From positions 186,001-250,000 of the forward strand of contig NZ_WWEN01000003.1 in the NCBI RefSeq assembly GCF_009857745.1: DNA of 64,000 bases, written 5' to 3'. This document shows, piece after piece, positions 1 through 9,381 of the stretch (its first letter is position 1; the number at the start of each line of letters is the position of its first letter). A program made the position numbers and the translations under genes. Under the pieces are notes generated by a model that saw only the letters and a program-made list of their open reading frames with translations, ran no database searches and was not told the DNA's origin. Origin of the DNA: Thalassovita mangrovi. GTDB lineage: Bacteria > Pseudomonadota > Alphaproteobacteria > Rhodobacterales > Rhodobacteraceae.

Positions 1-25
1 CGTCGCCACTGGAGAAGCCTGAAAC

Positions 26-1210
26 ATGTTCAGCAACCTGAAAGAACAACCCGCAGACAAGATCCTTGCGCTGATGCAGCTGTTCAAGGACGACCCGCGG
101 CCGCAGAAGATCGACCTGGGCGTCGGCGTCTACAAGAACGCCGAGGGCCTGACCCCGGTGATGCGCGCCGTGAAGACCGCCGAAAAGCAGCTGTGGGAAG
201 CGCAGGACAGCAAGTCCTATGTCGGTCTGGCGGGCGATCCGGCCTTTGCCGACGCGATGATCGACCTGGTGCTGGGCGATGCCGTGGCGCGCGAAAACGT
301 CGCCGCAGCCGCCACCCCGGGCGGCACCGGCGCGGTGCGCCAGGCGTTTGAAATGATCCGCATGGCCAATCCCGACGCGCGCGTCTTCGTGTCGAACCCG
401 ACCTGGCCGAACCATGTCAGCATCCTGAAATTCATGGGGATGCCGATGGCCGAATACCGCTATTTCGACAGCGCCACCCGCGGCGTCGATTTCGACGGCA
501 TGATCGAGGATCTGAAACAGACCAAGGCGGGCGACGTGGTGCTGCTGCATGGCTGCTGCCACAATCCGACCGGCGCCAACCTGAACCTGGTGCAGTGGCA
601 GATCGTGGTCGACACGCTGCTGAAAACCGGCGCCATTCCGATGATCGACATCGCCTATCAGGGCTTCGGCGACGGGCTGGAAGAAGACGCAGCCGGCACC
701 CGTCTGGTGGCGTCGAGCATGCCCGAATGCCTGATCGCGGCGAGCTGTTCGAAGAATTTCGGCGTCTACCGCGAACGTACCGGCATCCTGATGGCGGTCG
801 CACAGGACAAGGGCCTGCGCGGGCTGACCCAGGGTACGCTGAATTTCCTCAACCGTCAGAACTATTCCTTCCCGCCCGATCACGGCGCGCGGGTGGTGAC
901 GATGATCCTGCAAAGCCCCGAGCTGCGCGCCGACTGGGCCGCCGAGCTGGAAGAGGTACGGCTGTCGATGCTGGGCCTGCGCGAGCAGCTGGCCGGTGAA
1001 TTGCAACGCCTGTCCGGGTCGGACCGCTTCGCCTTCATCGCCGACCACCGCGGCATGTTCTCGCGCCTCGGCACCACGCCGGAAATGGTCGACAAGCTGC
1101 GCGCGGAACACGCGATCTACATGGTCGGGGATTCGCGGCTGAACATCGCCGGGCTGAACAAGAACTCGGTGCCGATCCTGGCCAAGGCGATCATCGACTG
1201 CGGCATCTGA
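26..1210 (+). CDS. Aspartate/aromatic amino acid aminotransferase (class I)
   Basis: A 394-aa cytosolic PLP-dependent aminotransferase that swaps amino groups between aspartate or aromatic amino acids and 2-oxoglutarate. The length is typical of the AspC/TyrB group. Visible family landmarks are the N-terminal FKDDPRPQKIDLGVGVYKN, the cofactor-contacting HNPTGANL near residue 180, the Asp of MIDIAYQGF, and the Schiff-base Lys near residue 242 in SCSKNFGVYRERTG. The ATG follows a GGAGA ribosome site. A hairpin-rich dispersed repeat lies just downstream. Substrate preference (aspartate versus tyrosine/phenylalanine) cannot be decided from sequence. Confidence 0.93.
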   Translation: MFSNLKEQPADKILALMQLFKDDPRPQKIDLGVGVYKNAEGLTPVMRAVKTAEKQLWEAQDSKSYVGLAGDPAFADAMIDLVLGDAVARENVAAAATPGGTGAVRQAFEMIRMANPDARVFVSNPTWPNHVSILKFMGMPMAEYRYFDSATRGVDFDGMIEDLKQTKAGDVVLLHGCCHNPTGANLNLVQWQIVVDTLLKTGAIPMIDIAYQGFGDGLEEDAAGTRLVASSMPECLIAASCSKNFGVYRERTGILMAVAQDKGLRGLTQGTLNFLNRQNYSFPPDHGARVVTMILQSPELRADWAAELEEVRLSMLGLREQLAGELQRLSGSDRFAFIADHRGMFSRLGTTPEMVDKLRAEHAIYMVGDSRLNIAGLNKNSVPILAKAIIDCGI

Positions 1211-1217
1211 GACCGGC

Positions 1218-1291
1218 CGGGGGATGGGGGCGCTGCCCCCGCCGCCGCAAGCGGCGACTCCCCCGAGGTATTTTGACCAAGATGAAAGCCG
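1218..1291 (+). repeat. Dispersed hairpin repeat, copy 1 (terminator-like)
   Basis: An outer stem (CGGGGGA at 1218-1224 with TCCCCCG at 1259-1265) encloses two hairpins: GGGGGC-GCT-GCCCCC (1226-1240) and GCCGC-CGCAA-GCGGC. It is followed by GAGGTATTTTGACCAAGATG. Related copies lie near 14941, 46424 and 50261, always 3' of a gene and with the tail pointing away from it. A transcription end or RNA 3'-stability role is inferred. Confidence 0.7.
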
Positions 1292-1336
1292 ACCCGGGGG
1301 ATGTTATCGCCGGGGTCGGCAAAAGGTGGGATTGCG

Positions 1337-1912
1337 ATGGCAGAACGCATCGACGCGGAACCGGTTCCGGCCCGGCTGGTGCCCGAGGGGGACACGCTGC
1401 GCGATCTGCGGCAGGCGGCGCCTTTGGGGCGGCTGTCGGCGGCGGATCGGCTGTTGCTGATCGGGCTGACCCGGCTGAAGCAGAACTGGGACGGCACCGC
1501 CTGTGTGATCGGGGCCGACCGGACCCATTGGGTGCAGATCAGCGCCGATGAGGCGGTGAGTTTTCAAAGCTTCCTCACGCCGCGGCTGGCCGCGACACTT
1601 GCCCCCGATGCGGAGCGTGGGGATAGCGAGGCCGCCGCCGACACGCTGTCGCGCCCGGAACGGCTGGCGACGCATCTGAGCAGCGCCGATATCGCCGGGT
1701 CCAAGGACGCCATTCTGGGCCACCTGATCGGGGCGGAGATCGCCGCGACCCGGCCCTATTGGCTGGGCCAGATGGTGGCGGTGATCGGCGAAGGGGGGCT
1801 GGCCCGCGCCTATGCGGATTTGCTGGGCCAGCAGGGCGTTCCGGCCGAGATCATCGCCCCCGGCGACTGCTCCGAGGCGGGGAAGGCCGCGCTGAACGGC
1901 ACCCGCGGCTGA
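1337..1912 (+). CDS. Truncated 2-dehydro-3-deoxygalactonokinase-like protein
   Basis: A 191-aa protein resembling the C-terminal part of 2-dehydro-3-deoxygalactonokinase (DgoK). Matching segments are THWVQISADEAVSFQSFLTP in the middle and LIGAEIAATRPYWLGQ followed by VIGEGGLARAYADLLGQQG near the end. Full DgoK proteins are about 300 aa; the N-terminal ATP-binding half is replaced here by about 60 unrelated-looking residues, so kinase activity is doubtful. The ATG at 1337 follows AGGTGGG; an upstream in-frame start at 1301 is less likely. It lies 51 bp before deoC and could be co-transcribed with it. Confidence 0.6.
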   Translation: MAERIDAEPVPARLVPEGDTLRDLRQAAPLGRLSAADRLLLIGLTRLKQNWDGTACVIGADRTHWVQISADEAVSFQSFLTPRLAATLAPDAERGDSEAAADTLSRPERLATHLSSADIAGSKDAILGHLIGAEIAATRPYWLGQMVAVIGEGGLARAYADLLGQQGVPAEIIAPGDCSEAGKAALNGTRG

Positions 1913-1963
1913 CGCCACGCGCGGCTTGCCAATGCCGGGGGGCCGTGCCACGCTGTTGACCAA

Positions 1964-2974
1964 ATGGTAAAGTGGAGCGATCCGGTGCAAACCGATATCC
2001 AAGACAAGGCCGCGCAGCTGCCGCAGGTGACCGAACCGCGCAATCCGGGGATGGAACTGGACCTCGATTGGGTGATGCGGGCGCAGGCCAACACATCGGC
2101 CATCGAACGGCGCGCGGCCACCCTGCCGGGGCGCCGGTCGGTGAAGAAGGATTACCAGGCGGCGTGGCTGCTGAAGGCGCTCACCTGCATCGACCTGACC
2201 ACGCTGGCGGGCGACGATACCGACGGCCGGGTGGCCCGGCTGTGCGCCAAGGCGCGGCAGCCGGTGCGGCCCGATATCCTCGATGCGCTTGGCGTGTCGG
2301 GCATCACCACCGGCGCGGTCTGCGTCTATCACGACATGATCGCGCCCGCGGTAAAGGCGCTCGACGGCTCGGGCATCCCGATCGCGGCGGTATCCACCGG
2401 CTTTCCGGCGGGCCTGTCGCCGTTCCACCTCCGCGTGGCCGAGATCGGCGAAAGCGTGAAGGCAGGGGCCGAGGAAATCGACATCGTGATTTCGCGTCGC
2501 CACGCGCTGACCGGCAACTGGCAGGCGCTTTACGATGAGGTCAAAACCTTCCGCGAAGCCTGCGGCGAGGCGCATCTGAAGACGATCCTGGCGACCGGCG
2601 AATTGGGCAGCTTGCGCAACGTGGCGCGCGCTTCGTTCGTCTGCATGATGGCGGGGGCGGATTTCATCAAGACCTCAACCGGCAAGGAAAGCGTCAACGC
2701 CACCCTGCCGGTGTCGCTGGTGATGATCCGGGCGATCCGCGATTATCATGAACGCACCGGCTACCGCGTCGGCTACAAGCCCGCGGGCGGGATTTCCAAG
2801 GCCAAGGACGCGCTGACCTACCTGGCGCTGATCAAGGAGGAACTGGGCGACCGCTGGCTGCAGCCGGACCTGTTCCGCTTTGGCGCCTCAAGCCTGCTGG
2901 GCGATATCGAACGGCAGCTGGAACACCATGTCACCGGGGCCTATTCGGCCAGCTACCGCCACGCAATGGGGTAA
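1964..2974 (+). CDS. deoC: Deoxyribose-phosphate aldolase
   Basis: DeoC cleaves 2-deoxyribose-5-phosphate to acetaldehyde and glyceraldehyde-3-phosphate in deoxynucleoside breakdown. The 336-aa length fits the longer form of the class I aldolase. The Schiff-base Lys is K236 in FIKTSTGKESVNATL, and the second active-site Lys is in GYKPAGGISKAKDAL. The N-terminal ~60 residues are an extension compared with short bacterial DeoC. A GTG at 1985 is an alternative start. The aldehyde dehydrogenase gene begins 32 bp downstream, which suggests that the acetaldehyde product is oxidised by the next enzyme. Confidence 0.93.
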   Translation: MVKWSDPVQTDIQDKAAQLPQVTEPRNPGMELDLDWVMRAQANTSAIERRAATLPGRRSVKKDYQAAWLLKALTCIDLTTLAGDDTDGRVARLCAKARQPVRPDILDALGVSGITTGAVCVYHDMIAPAVKALDGSGIPIAAVSTGFPAGLSPFHLRVAEIGESVKAGAEEIDIVISRRHALTGNWQALYDEVKTFREACGEAHLKTILATGELGSLRNVARASFVCMMAGADFIKTSTGKESVNATLPVSLVMIRAIRDYHERTGYRVGYKPAGGISKAKDALTYLALIKEELGDRWLQPDLFRFGASSLLGDIERQLEHHVTGAYSASYRHAMG

Positions 2975-3006
2975 GGCGCCTAGCCGCCGAAACAGGAGCG
3001 ACCTGC

Positions 3007-5349
3007 ATGACCGTAAAGGACATTTTCGAAACCATGGATTACGGCCCCGCCCCCGAAAGCGCCGCCGAGGCGCTGGCTTGGCTGGTCGATCAGGGCGACC
3101 GGTTCGGCCATTTCATCGACGGTGACTTCACTGAAGCCGGTGAGGGCTTCGAGTCGAAGAACCCCGCCACCGGCGAGGTGCTGGCGGTGCTGACGCAGGC
3201 CACGCAAGGCGATGTCGACGCCGCCGTCGCCGCTGCCCGCAAGGCGCAGCCCAAGTGGGAAAAGCTGGGCGGGCATGGAAGGGCCAAGCACCTGTATGCG
3301 ATCGCGCGGCTGTTGCAGAAACATGCGCGGCTGTTCGCGGTGCTGGAAACGCTGGACAACGGCAAGCCGATCCGGGAAGCGCGCGATATCGACGTGCCGC
3401 TGGTGCAGCGGCATTTCTATTTCCACGCCGGTATGGCGCAGCTGATGGAATCCGAACTGCCGGACCGCGAGGCGTTGGGCGTCTGCGGCCAGATCATCCC
3501 GTGGAATTTCCCGCTGCTGATGCTGGCCTGGAAAGTGGCACCGGCGCTGGCGATGGGCAACACGGTGGTGTTGAAACCGGCCGAATACACCTCGCTCACG
3601 GCGCTGCTGTTCGCCGATATCTGCCGCAAGGCCGGGCTGCCCAAGGGCGTCGTCAACATCGTCACCGGCGACGGCGCGGTGGGCGAAATGATCGTGGGCC
3701 ACCCGGATATCGACAAGATCGCCTTTACCGGCTCGACCGAGGTGGGCCGGAAAATCCGCGCCGCGACGGCAGGCAGCGGCAAGGCGCTGACGCTGGAGTT
3801 GGGCGGCAAGTCGCCCTACATCGTCTTCGACGACGCCGATATCGATTCAGCCGTCGAGGGGCTGGTTGATGCGATCTGGTTCAACCAGGGCCAGGTCTGC
3901 TGCGCCGGGTCGCGGCTCTTGGTGCAGGAAGGCATCGCGGAACGCTTCATCGACAAGCTGAAGGCGCGGATGGACAAGCTGCGCGTCGGCGACCCGTTGG
4001 ACAAATGTATCGACATGGGCGCGCTGGCCGATCCGGTGCAGTTGCAGACCGTGCGCGACATGGTCGATGGCTGCACGGATGGCGAAATCCATCGGCTGAA
4101 CGCGCAATTGCCCGCGGGCGGCTGTTATTACCCGCCGACCCTGATCACCGGGCTGGAACCGTCGCATCCGCTGATGCAGGAGGAAATCTTCGGCCCCGTC
4201 CTGGTCTCCACCACCTTCCGCACCCCGGCCGAGGCGGTCGCGCTGGCCAACAACACCCGATACGGGCTGGCCGCCACGGTGTGGACCGAAAACGTGAACC
4301 TGGCACTGGATATCGCGCCGAAACTGGTGGCGGGCGTGGTCTGGGTCAACGCGACCAATCTGTTCGACGCCGCCGCAGGGTTCGGCGGGGTACGCGAAAG
4401 CGGATACGGGCGCGAAGGCGGCTGGGAAGGGCTGCAATCCTATACCAAGCCCAAGGGCAAGGCCAAGCCGCTGGCGCGGCAGGAGCCCTTCGCGGGCGAC
4501 AAGATCGAACCGGAAACGGTGGATCGCACCGCCAAGCTTTATATCGGCGGCAAACAGGCGCGGCCCGATGGCGGGTACAGCCGCGATGTCTGGTCCAAGT
4601 CTGGCAAGCATCTGGGCGAGGTGCCGATCGCCAGCCGCAAGGATATCCGCAACGCGGTCGAAGCGGCGCGCGGGGCCGCCGGTTGGTCGAAAACCACCGG
4701 CCATCTACGGGCGCAGATCCTCTATTACATCGCCGAAAACCTGTCGGCGCGGGCGGACGAATTCTCCCACCGGATCGACGCGCTGTCCGGCCACCACGGC
4801 GCCAAGGAGGTCGAGGCCTCGATCCGGCGCCTGTTCACCTATGCCGCCTGGGCCGACAAATACGATGGCCAGGCCAAGGGCGTACCGATCCGTGGCGTCG
4901 CCCTGTCGATGCGCGAACCGGTCGGCGTAATCGGCGCGATCTGCCCGGACGAGGCGCCGCTTCTGGGGCTGGTGTCAGTGATGGCCCCGGCCATCGCCAT
5001 GGGCAACCGTGCCGTGCTGGTGGCAAGCGAAGCGATGCCGCTGGCGGCGACCGATTTCTATCAGGTGCTGGACACGTCGGACGTACCGGCGGGGGTGGCC
5101 AACATCCTGACCGGATCGCATGCCGAACTGGCCGGGACGCTGGCGAGCCACTTGGATGTGGACGCGGTGTGGAGCTTCTCGTCCTCGGACATCTCCGGCC
5201 TGATCGAGCGCGAAAGCGCAGGCAACCTGAAACGGACCTGGGTCAATAACGGTCTGGCCCGCGACTGGATGGGGACCGAGGGTGAAGGCCGCGCGTTCCT
5301 GGATGCCGCAACCGAGGTCAAGACGATCTGGGTGCCCTACGGAGAATGA
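3007..5349 (+). CDS. ALDH16-type double aldehyde dehydrogenase
   Basis: A 780-aa protein with two aldehyde dehydrogenase units. The first (about residues 35-490) is complete: IIPWNFPLLMLAWKVAPALA, the catalytic-base Glu in LELGGKSPYIVF, the nucleophile Cys near residue 298 in NQGQVCCAGSRLL, and GFGGVRESGYGREGG. The second (about 505-780) has the Rossmann-like part (EPVGVIGAICPDEAP) but no catalytic Cys segment. This arrangement is the hallmark of the ALDH16 family, whose second domain is structural. AGGAG precedes the ATG. Position directly after deoC suggests a role in oxidising acetaldehyde or a related aldehyde. Confidence 0.9.
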   Translation: MTVKDIFETMDYGPAPESAAEALAWLVDQGDRFGHFIDGDFTEAGEGFESKNPATGEVLAVLTQATQGDVDAAVAAARKAQPKWEKLGGHGRAKHLYAIARLLQKHARLFAVLETLDNGKPIREARDIDVPLVQRHFYFHAGMAQLMESELPDREALGVCGQIIPWNFPLLMLAWKVAPALAMGNTVVLKPAEYTSLTALLFADICRKAGLPKGVVNIVTGDGAVGEMIVGHPDIDKIAFTGSTEVGRKIRAATAGSGKALTLELGGKSPYIVFDDADIDSAVEGLVDAIWFNQGQVCCAGSRLLVQEGIAERFIDKLKARMDKLRVGDPLDKCIDMGALADPVQLQTVRDMVDGCTDGEIHRLNAQLPAGGCYYPPTLITGLEPSHPLMQEEIFGPVLVSTTFRTPAEAVALANNTRYGLAATVWTENVNLALDIAPKLVAGVVWVNATNLFDAAAGFGGVRESGYGREGGWEGLQSYTKPKGKAKPLARQEPFAGDKIEPETVDRTAKLYIGGKQARPDGGYSRDVWSKSGKHLGEVPIASRKDIRNAVEAARGAAGWSKTTGHLRAQILYYIAENLSARADEFSHRIDALSGHHGAKEVEASIRRLFTYAAWADKYDGQAKGVPIRGVALSMREPVGVIGAICPDEAPLLGLVSVMAPAIAMGNRAVLVASEAMPLAATDFYQVLDTSDVPAGVANILTGSHAELAGTLASHLDVDAVWSFSSSDISGLIERESAGNLKRTWVNNGLARDWMGTEGEGRAFLDAATEVKTIWVPYGE

Positions 5350-5480
5350 TCGCTCCTGCCTTTACAGCAAGAACTTACTTAGCGGCGAGAGCCACTCGCC
5401 GCTTCATCAGCCGAATTTCTACGACTTTTTTAGGGGTTGGTTTCGGAACGAATTAGCAGCCACGTGTAAAAAGAACATTC

Positions 5481-5936
5481 ATGAGCGAACTTTTCACATC
5501 CATCGAACACCCGATCGTCACACAAGTTAACAAGATAAAGTATCTACTCACCAAACAAATCCGACCCATCAATGATCGCATATTGGAAGTGGACATCGCG
5601 GCTGCGATTAGCAACGAAGAGACCACAAGTATGGGCGGGATCGATGGTGTCCATGCTCTTACAATCACGCCTCAAAGTGAGGCCTTCAGGTTGAGTTTCG
5701 AGGGCTTCGTTTCTTATGCTGTAACCGAAGAAATGTTCACGCAGGAAAGCGACGAAGAAGTCTCGATAGGAGGTTGGCTCCGAATTTATTCTAAGTCTTT
5801 TTTCTTAGATTTCGTGAAGCGGAGTACCTGGGCGGAATCCTATTACGACACCGTCCTTATTCACTATCAAATCAATACACTTGACCACACAATTGACATC
5901 GTAACTTCGAGTGCACCCGAAATTCTCAAGCTGTAG
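5481..5936 (+). CDS. Hypothetical protein, AT-rich orphan
   Basis: An open frame of 151 aa that I do not recognise. The protein is soluble-looking with no signal peptide or membrane segment. Base composition is clearly more AT-rich than the flanking genes, and it uses codons such as ATA, TTA and AGA that neighbours avoid, which suggests transfer. It sits alone between the deoC/ALDH16 unit and the convergent M16 protease genes. The sequence is rich in Ile, Ser and Glu with a beta-strand-like pattern, as in some immunity or accessory proteins, but that is only an impression. Confidence 0.55.
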   Translation: MSELFTSIEHPIVTQVNKIKYLLTKQIRPINDRILEVDIAAAISNEETTSMGGIDGVHALTITPQSEAFRLSFEGFVSYAVTEEMFTQESDEEVSIGGWLRIYSKSFFLDFVKRSTWAESYYDTVLIHYQINTLDHTIDIVTSSAPEILKL

Positions 5937-5991
5937 CTAGCGATGGAAACGCAATTTTGGTCTCAAGGTGATTAACGGGCTCAGCTAAACC

Positions 5992-7305
5992 CTACTGGCT
6001 CACCGGCAAGCCTTCCGGCTGCCCCACCACCACGAAGGTCAGGTGTTCCGGGTCCAGCAGCTTCTTCGCCACCCGGTTCACATCCTCCAGCGTCACCGCC
6101 TCAACCTTGTCGTTGCGGGTGACGATGTAATCGACCGGCATATCGTCCATCTGCATCCCGACCATGATACGCGCGATCGAAGCGTTGCTGTCGAAGTGCA
6201 GCGGATAGGACCCGGTCAGATAGGTCTTGGCGTCGTCCAGTTCCTGCTGCGTCACGCCCTGTTCGGCCAGACGGGCCCATTCGTCGCGGATCACCTGCAC
6301 CGCTTGCGCCACACGGTCATTGGCGGACGCCACCGATCCCATCCACAGCTTGGCCTGATCCTTGTCCGCCAGATAGCTGTAGACGCCATAGGTCAGCCCG
6401 CGCTTTTCGCGCACTTCCTGCATCAACCGGCTTTCGAACGACCCGCCGCCCAGGATCAGATCCAGCACGAAGGCGGGGAAGAAATCGGGGTCTTCGCGGT
6501 CGATGCCCTTCTGCGCGAAAACCGCGACCGATTGCGGCGTGTCGAAGGGCACGACCTTGACCCCGCCGGGGAAATTCAGATCCGCAGGGCCGACCAGCGG
6601 CGCGCCGGTTTCGGGCAGGTCACCCAGCAGCCGGTCCATCAGTTGGGCCAGTTGCGCCGCGTCGATATCGCCCACCGCCGACACATAGACCCGGTCCTTG
6701 GCCAGCGCGCCTTGATGCGCAGCGATCAGGTCGTCGCGGCTCAGCGCGGCGACGCTGTCCAGCGTGCCGTTTTGCGGCCGGCCATAGGGGTGGTCGCCGA
6801 ACACCAGCTCCGCGAAGGCGCGCGAGGCGATGTCGCGGGGGGTCTTCAGGTCGGATTTGATGTTGGAAATCACCTGCGCCCGCACCCGCTCGATCGCGTC
6901 CGCGTCAAAGCGCGGCTGGATCAGGGCGGCGCGCAGCAGCTCCACCGCCTGGTCGCTGCTTTCGGTCAGGAACCGGGCCGACACGCTGACCGCGTCGTCG
7001 CTTTGATCGAACTCGAAACTGGCCGCCAGCTCCTCGGTCGCGCGGGCGAAATCGCGCGCGTCCATGTCGCCCGCCCCTTCTTCCAGCAGGCCCACCATCA
7101 GGTTGCTCGCGCCTTCCTTGCCGGGCAGGTCCAGCGACGCGCCGCCCTTGAAGCGCAACTCCAGTGCCACGAAGGGGATGGAATGGTTTTCCACCAGCCA
7201 GGCCTTGAAGCCGCCCTCCGAGGTGACGGTCTGAATATCGACCCCGGCACGCGCCGGCAGGGCCGCGAACAGGATCACGAACAGCGACAGGATACGCAGG
7301 ATCAT
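5992..7305 (-). CDS. M16 family peptidase-like protein, non-catalytic partner
   Basis: A 437-aa secreted M16 (pitrilysin) family protein with a signal peptide (MILRILSLFVILFAALPARA). It keeps the M16 fold, for example EGASNLMVGLLEEG and GGGSFESRLMQEVREKRGLTYGV cut into conserved blocks, but the HxxEH zinc motif is replaced by ASNLMVGLLEEG-type sequence, so it should not bind catalytic zinc. It overlaps the upstream, catalytic M16 gene by 4 bp and has a strong GGAGG site, so the two are translated together. By analogy with known bacterial M16 heterodimers it probably supplies the substrate-binding half of a periplasmic protease. Confidence 0.88.
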   Translation of the reverse strand: MILRILSLFVILFAALPARAGVDIQTVTSEGGFKAWLVENHSIPFVALELRFKGGASLDLPGKEGASNLMVGLLEEGAGDMDARDFARATEELAASFEFDQSDDAVSVSARFLTESSDQAVELLRAALIQPRFDADAIERVRAQVISNIKSDLKTPRDIASRAFAELVFGDHPYGRPQNGTLDSVAALSRDDLIAAHQGALAKDRVYVSAVGDIDAAQLAQLMDRLLGDLPETGAPLVGPADLNFPGGVKVVPFDTPQSVAVFAQKGIDREDPDFFPAFVLDLILGGGSFESRLMQEVREKRGLTYGVYSYLADKDQAKLWMGSVASANDRVAQAVQVIRDEWARLAEQGVTQQELDDAKTYLTGSYPLHFDSNASIARIMVGMQMDDMPVDYIVTRNDKVEAVTLEDVNRVAKKLLDPEHLTFVVVGQPEGLPVSQ

Positions 7306-8636
7306 TGGGTCACCTCCTCGGCCATCACCCAGCCGGTAACGGATTGCCGCCGGTCCAGAACGTCGCGGGCCGCGGCCATGATGTCATCGGCCGTCACCGC
7401 CTGCAGGATATCGGGCCAGTCCTGCACATCCTGCACCGTCAGCCCCTGGGTCAGCGCCCGGCCATAGCGGTTGGCCAGCCCTTCGACATCGTCGCGGGCA
7501 TAGATTTCCGAGGCTCTGATCTGGGTCTTGATCCGGGCCAGTTGTTCCGGATCGATCCCTTTCGCCATGAAATCCTTCAGCACCTTGTCCATAGCATCCT
7601 CGACCTCTTGCAGCGCCACGCCCTGCGACGGCACCGCGATCAGCGAAAATGTCGTATCGTCAAGCGACGTGCCGCCATAGAAGGCCGCCGCATAGACCGC
7701 CTTCTGGGTTTCGAATTGCAGCTTTTCGACCAGGACCGAGGTCTGCCCGCCACCGAGGATTTCGGCCAGCAGGGTCAACGCCGCGGCCTTTTCCTGCGCC
7801 CCGGCATCGCGTTCGGGGGCCAGGTAGGACCGGCTGACATAGGGCTGCGCAACCCGCGCGTCGCGATAGGTCAGGCGGCGCTCGGCCAGCTGCGGCGGTT
7901 CCTGGCTGCGGTAGCGCTGCTGCGGCAGGTCGGGATTGGCCGGGATCGCGCCGTAATATTTTTCCGCCAGGGCGCGCACCTCGTCGGGCTGCACATCGCC
8001 GGCCACCACCAGGATGGCGTTATTGGGGGAATAATAGGTGCCGTAGAAGGACAGGGCGTCTTCACGGCTCAGCTCCGCCATCTCGTGGCGCCAGCCGATG
8101 ACCGGCACGCCGTAGCGGTGATTGAGGTATTGCGCCGCGTTCTTCTGTTCCCGGAACAGAGCGGAGGGGTTGTTTTCCACCCGCATGTTGCGTTCTTCCA
8201 GGATCACATCGCGTTCGGTCTTGATGTTGTCCTCGCTCAGCTGCAGGTTGACCATCCGGTCGCTTTCCATCCGCATCATCAGGTCCAGCCGGTCCGCCGC
8301 GACGCGCTGGAAATAGGCGGTGTAATCGTAGCTGGTGAAAGCGTTGTCGCTGCCGCCCTGCTTGGCCACGGTGGCGGAAAATTCGCCCGGGGCCAAAGTG
8401 TCGGTGCCCTTGAACATCAGGTGTTCGAGGAAATGCGCGACGCCGGATTCTCCCACCGGTTCGTCCGCCGATCCGGCCCGGTACCACACCATGTGAACCG
8501 CCACCGGGGCGCGATGGTCTTCGATCACGACGACCTCCATCCCGTTGTCCAGGTCGAAGGTCGTGACCTGGTCGGTGGCCCAGGCGGGCAGGCAGGTGGC
8601 GATCAGAGCGGCAACGCTCAGGGCAAATCGGATCAT
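7302..8636 (-). CDS. M16 family zinc peptidase, catalytic subunit
   Basis: A 444-aa periplasmic metalloprotease of the pitrilysin family. After a signal peptide (MIRFALSVAALIATCLPAWA) comes the inverted zinc motif in VAHFLEHLMFKGT (HxxEH), with the downstream zinc-ligand Glu region TERDVILEERNMR. The ATG at 8636 was chosen because it starts the signal peptide directly. Its stop overlaps the start of the second M16 gene, whose product lacks the zinc motif. Together they form a catalytic/non-catalytic pair that degrades peptides or processed envelope proteins; the substrate is unknown. Confidence 0.92.
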   Translation of the reverse strand: MIRFALSVAALIATCLPAWATDQVTTFDLDNGMEVVVIEDHRAPVAVHMVWYRAGSADEPVGESGVAHFLEHLMFKGTDTLAPGEFSATVAKQGGSDNAFTSYDYTAYFQRVAADRLDLMMRMESDRMVNLQLSEDNIKTERDVILEERNMRVENNPSALFREQKNAAQYLNHRYGVPVIGWRHEMAELSREDALSFYGTYYSPNNAILVVAGDVQPDEVRALAEKYYGAIPANPDLPQQRYRSQEPPQLAERRLTYRDARVAQPYVSRSYLAPERDAGAQEKAAALTLLAEILGGGQTSVLVEKLQFETQKAVYAAAFYGGTSLDDTTFSLIAVPSQGVALQEVEDAMDKVLKDFMAKGIDPEQLARIKTQIRASEIYARDDVEGLANRYGRALTQGLTVQDVQDWPDILQAVTADDIMAAARDVLDRRQSVTGWVMAEEVTQ

Positions 8637-8807
8637 GCGGCGGATCTCCTGTCGGTTAGGGGAAAGATACGCGCTCACCCGCGGGCCGCAAGTGGGGGTT
8701 ACGAGGATGTGACCAAGCGCCCTGCCCCGCGTGATCGGCGCGGGGGGCTTTGCAAGCAGCGATGCGGAAAACGGGCCCCGTCGCGCGAAGGGCGCGGCGC
8801 GGGCGGA

Positions 8808-9329
8808 TCAGCGCAGGTCAGGCGGCGCGGTGGGCGTGGCGACACCCCGGGCGCGCCACTTCGACAGCGTCTTCTGCGCATCAAGCGTTTCACGCCGATA
8901 GGCTTCGGAATAGCGGTCGACCTTGACGATGCGGATCTTGGTGAAGCGCGACTGGCGGCGGCGGAAATCTTCATCCTCGGCAGCCAGCGATTCGCGGATA
9001 TCCGACGGCACCCCGTTGCGGCCCGCATGGGCCAGAAGCGCGCTGTCGGCGGCGGGAATGCCGTTGCCCGGCTTGCGCGCGGATGCCTTGCCGCCCAGGG
9101 CGACGACAGCATCGCCAAGTGGGTCCTGATCGGTCAGGTTGCTGCCCCCCGGCGTCGGAGCCGGAAGCGTGTTCAGGTCCTTCGGGGTCTGAAGTTCCTT
9201 GCCCGGGATGATCGAAAACTCATCCGGACCGCCGGTGAACGACCGCAGGTCGCGCAGGGAAATGTCCCGTTGGTCCCCGGAACAGGCCGCGACGGCCAGT
9301 ACTGCAATCAACAACAACGCGCGCGGCAT
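8808..9329 (-). CDS. DUF3035-like lipoprotein
   Basis: A 173-aa predicted lipoprotein. The N-terminus MPRALLLIAVLAVAACSGD carries a lipobox ending in Cys at about residue 17, so it would be processed by the LspA encoded just upstream. The mature part is polar and low in hydrophobic residues (PKDLNTLPAPTPGGSNLTDQ), as in the DUF3035 family that sits next to lspA in Rhodobacteraceae. The start at 9329 has AGGAGGG at good spacing; an in-frame GTG lies two codons upstream. Function is unknown; an envelope assembly role is only a guess. Confidence 0.75.
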   Translation of the reverse strand: MPRALLLIAVLAVAACSGDQRDISLRDLRSFTGGPDEFSIIPGKELQTPKDLNTLPAPTPGGSNLTDQDPLGDAVVALGGKASARKPGNGIPAADSALLAHAGRNGVPSDIRESLAAEDEDFRRRQSRFTKIRIVKVDRYSEAYRRETLDAQKTLSKWRARGVATPTAPPDLR

Positions 9330-9381
9330 TGCCACCCTCCTGATACATCCGCACCCGTCTTAGCGGATTGCGTCGGCGGCG

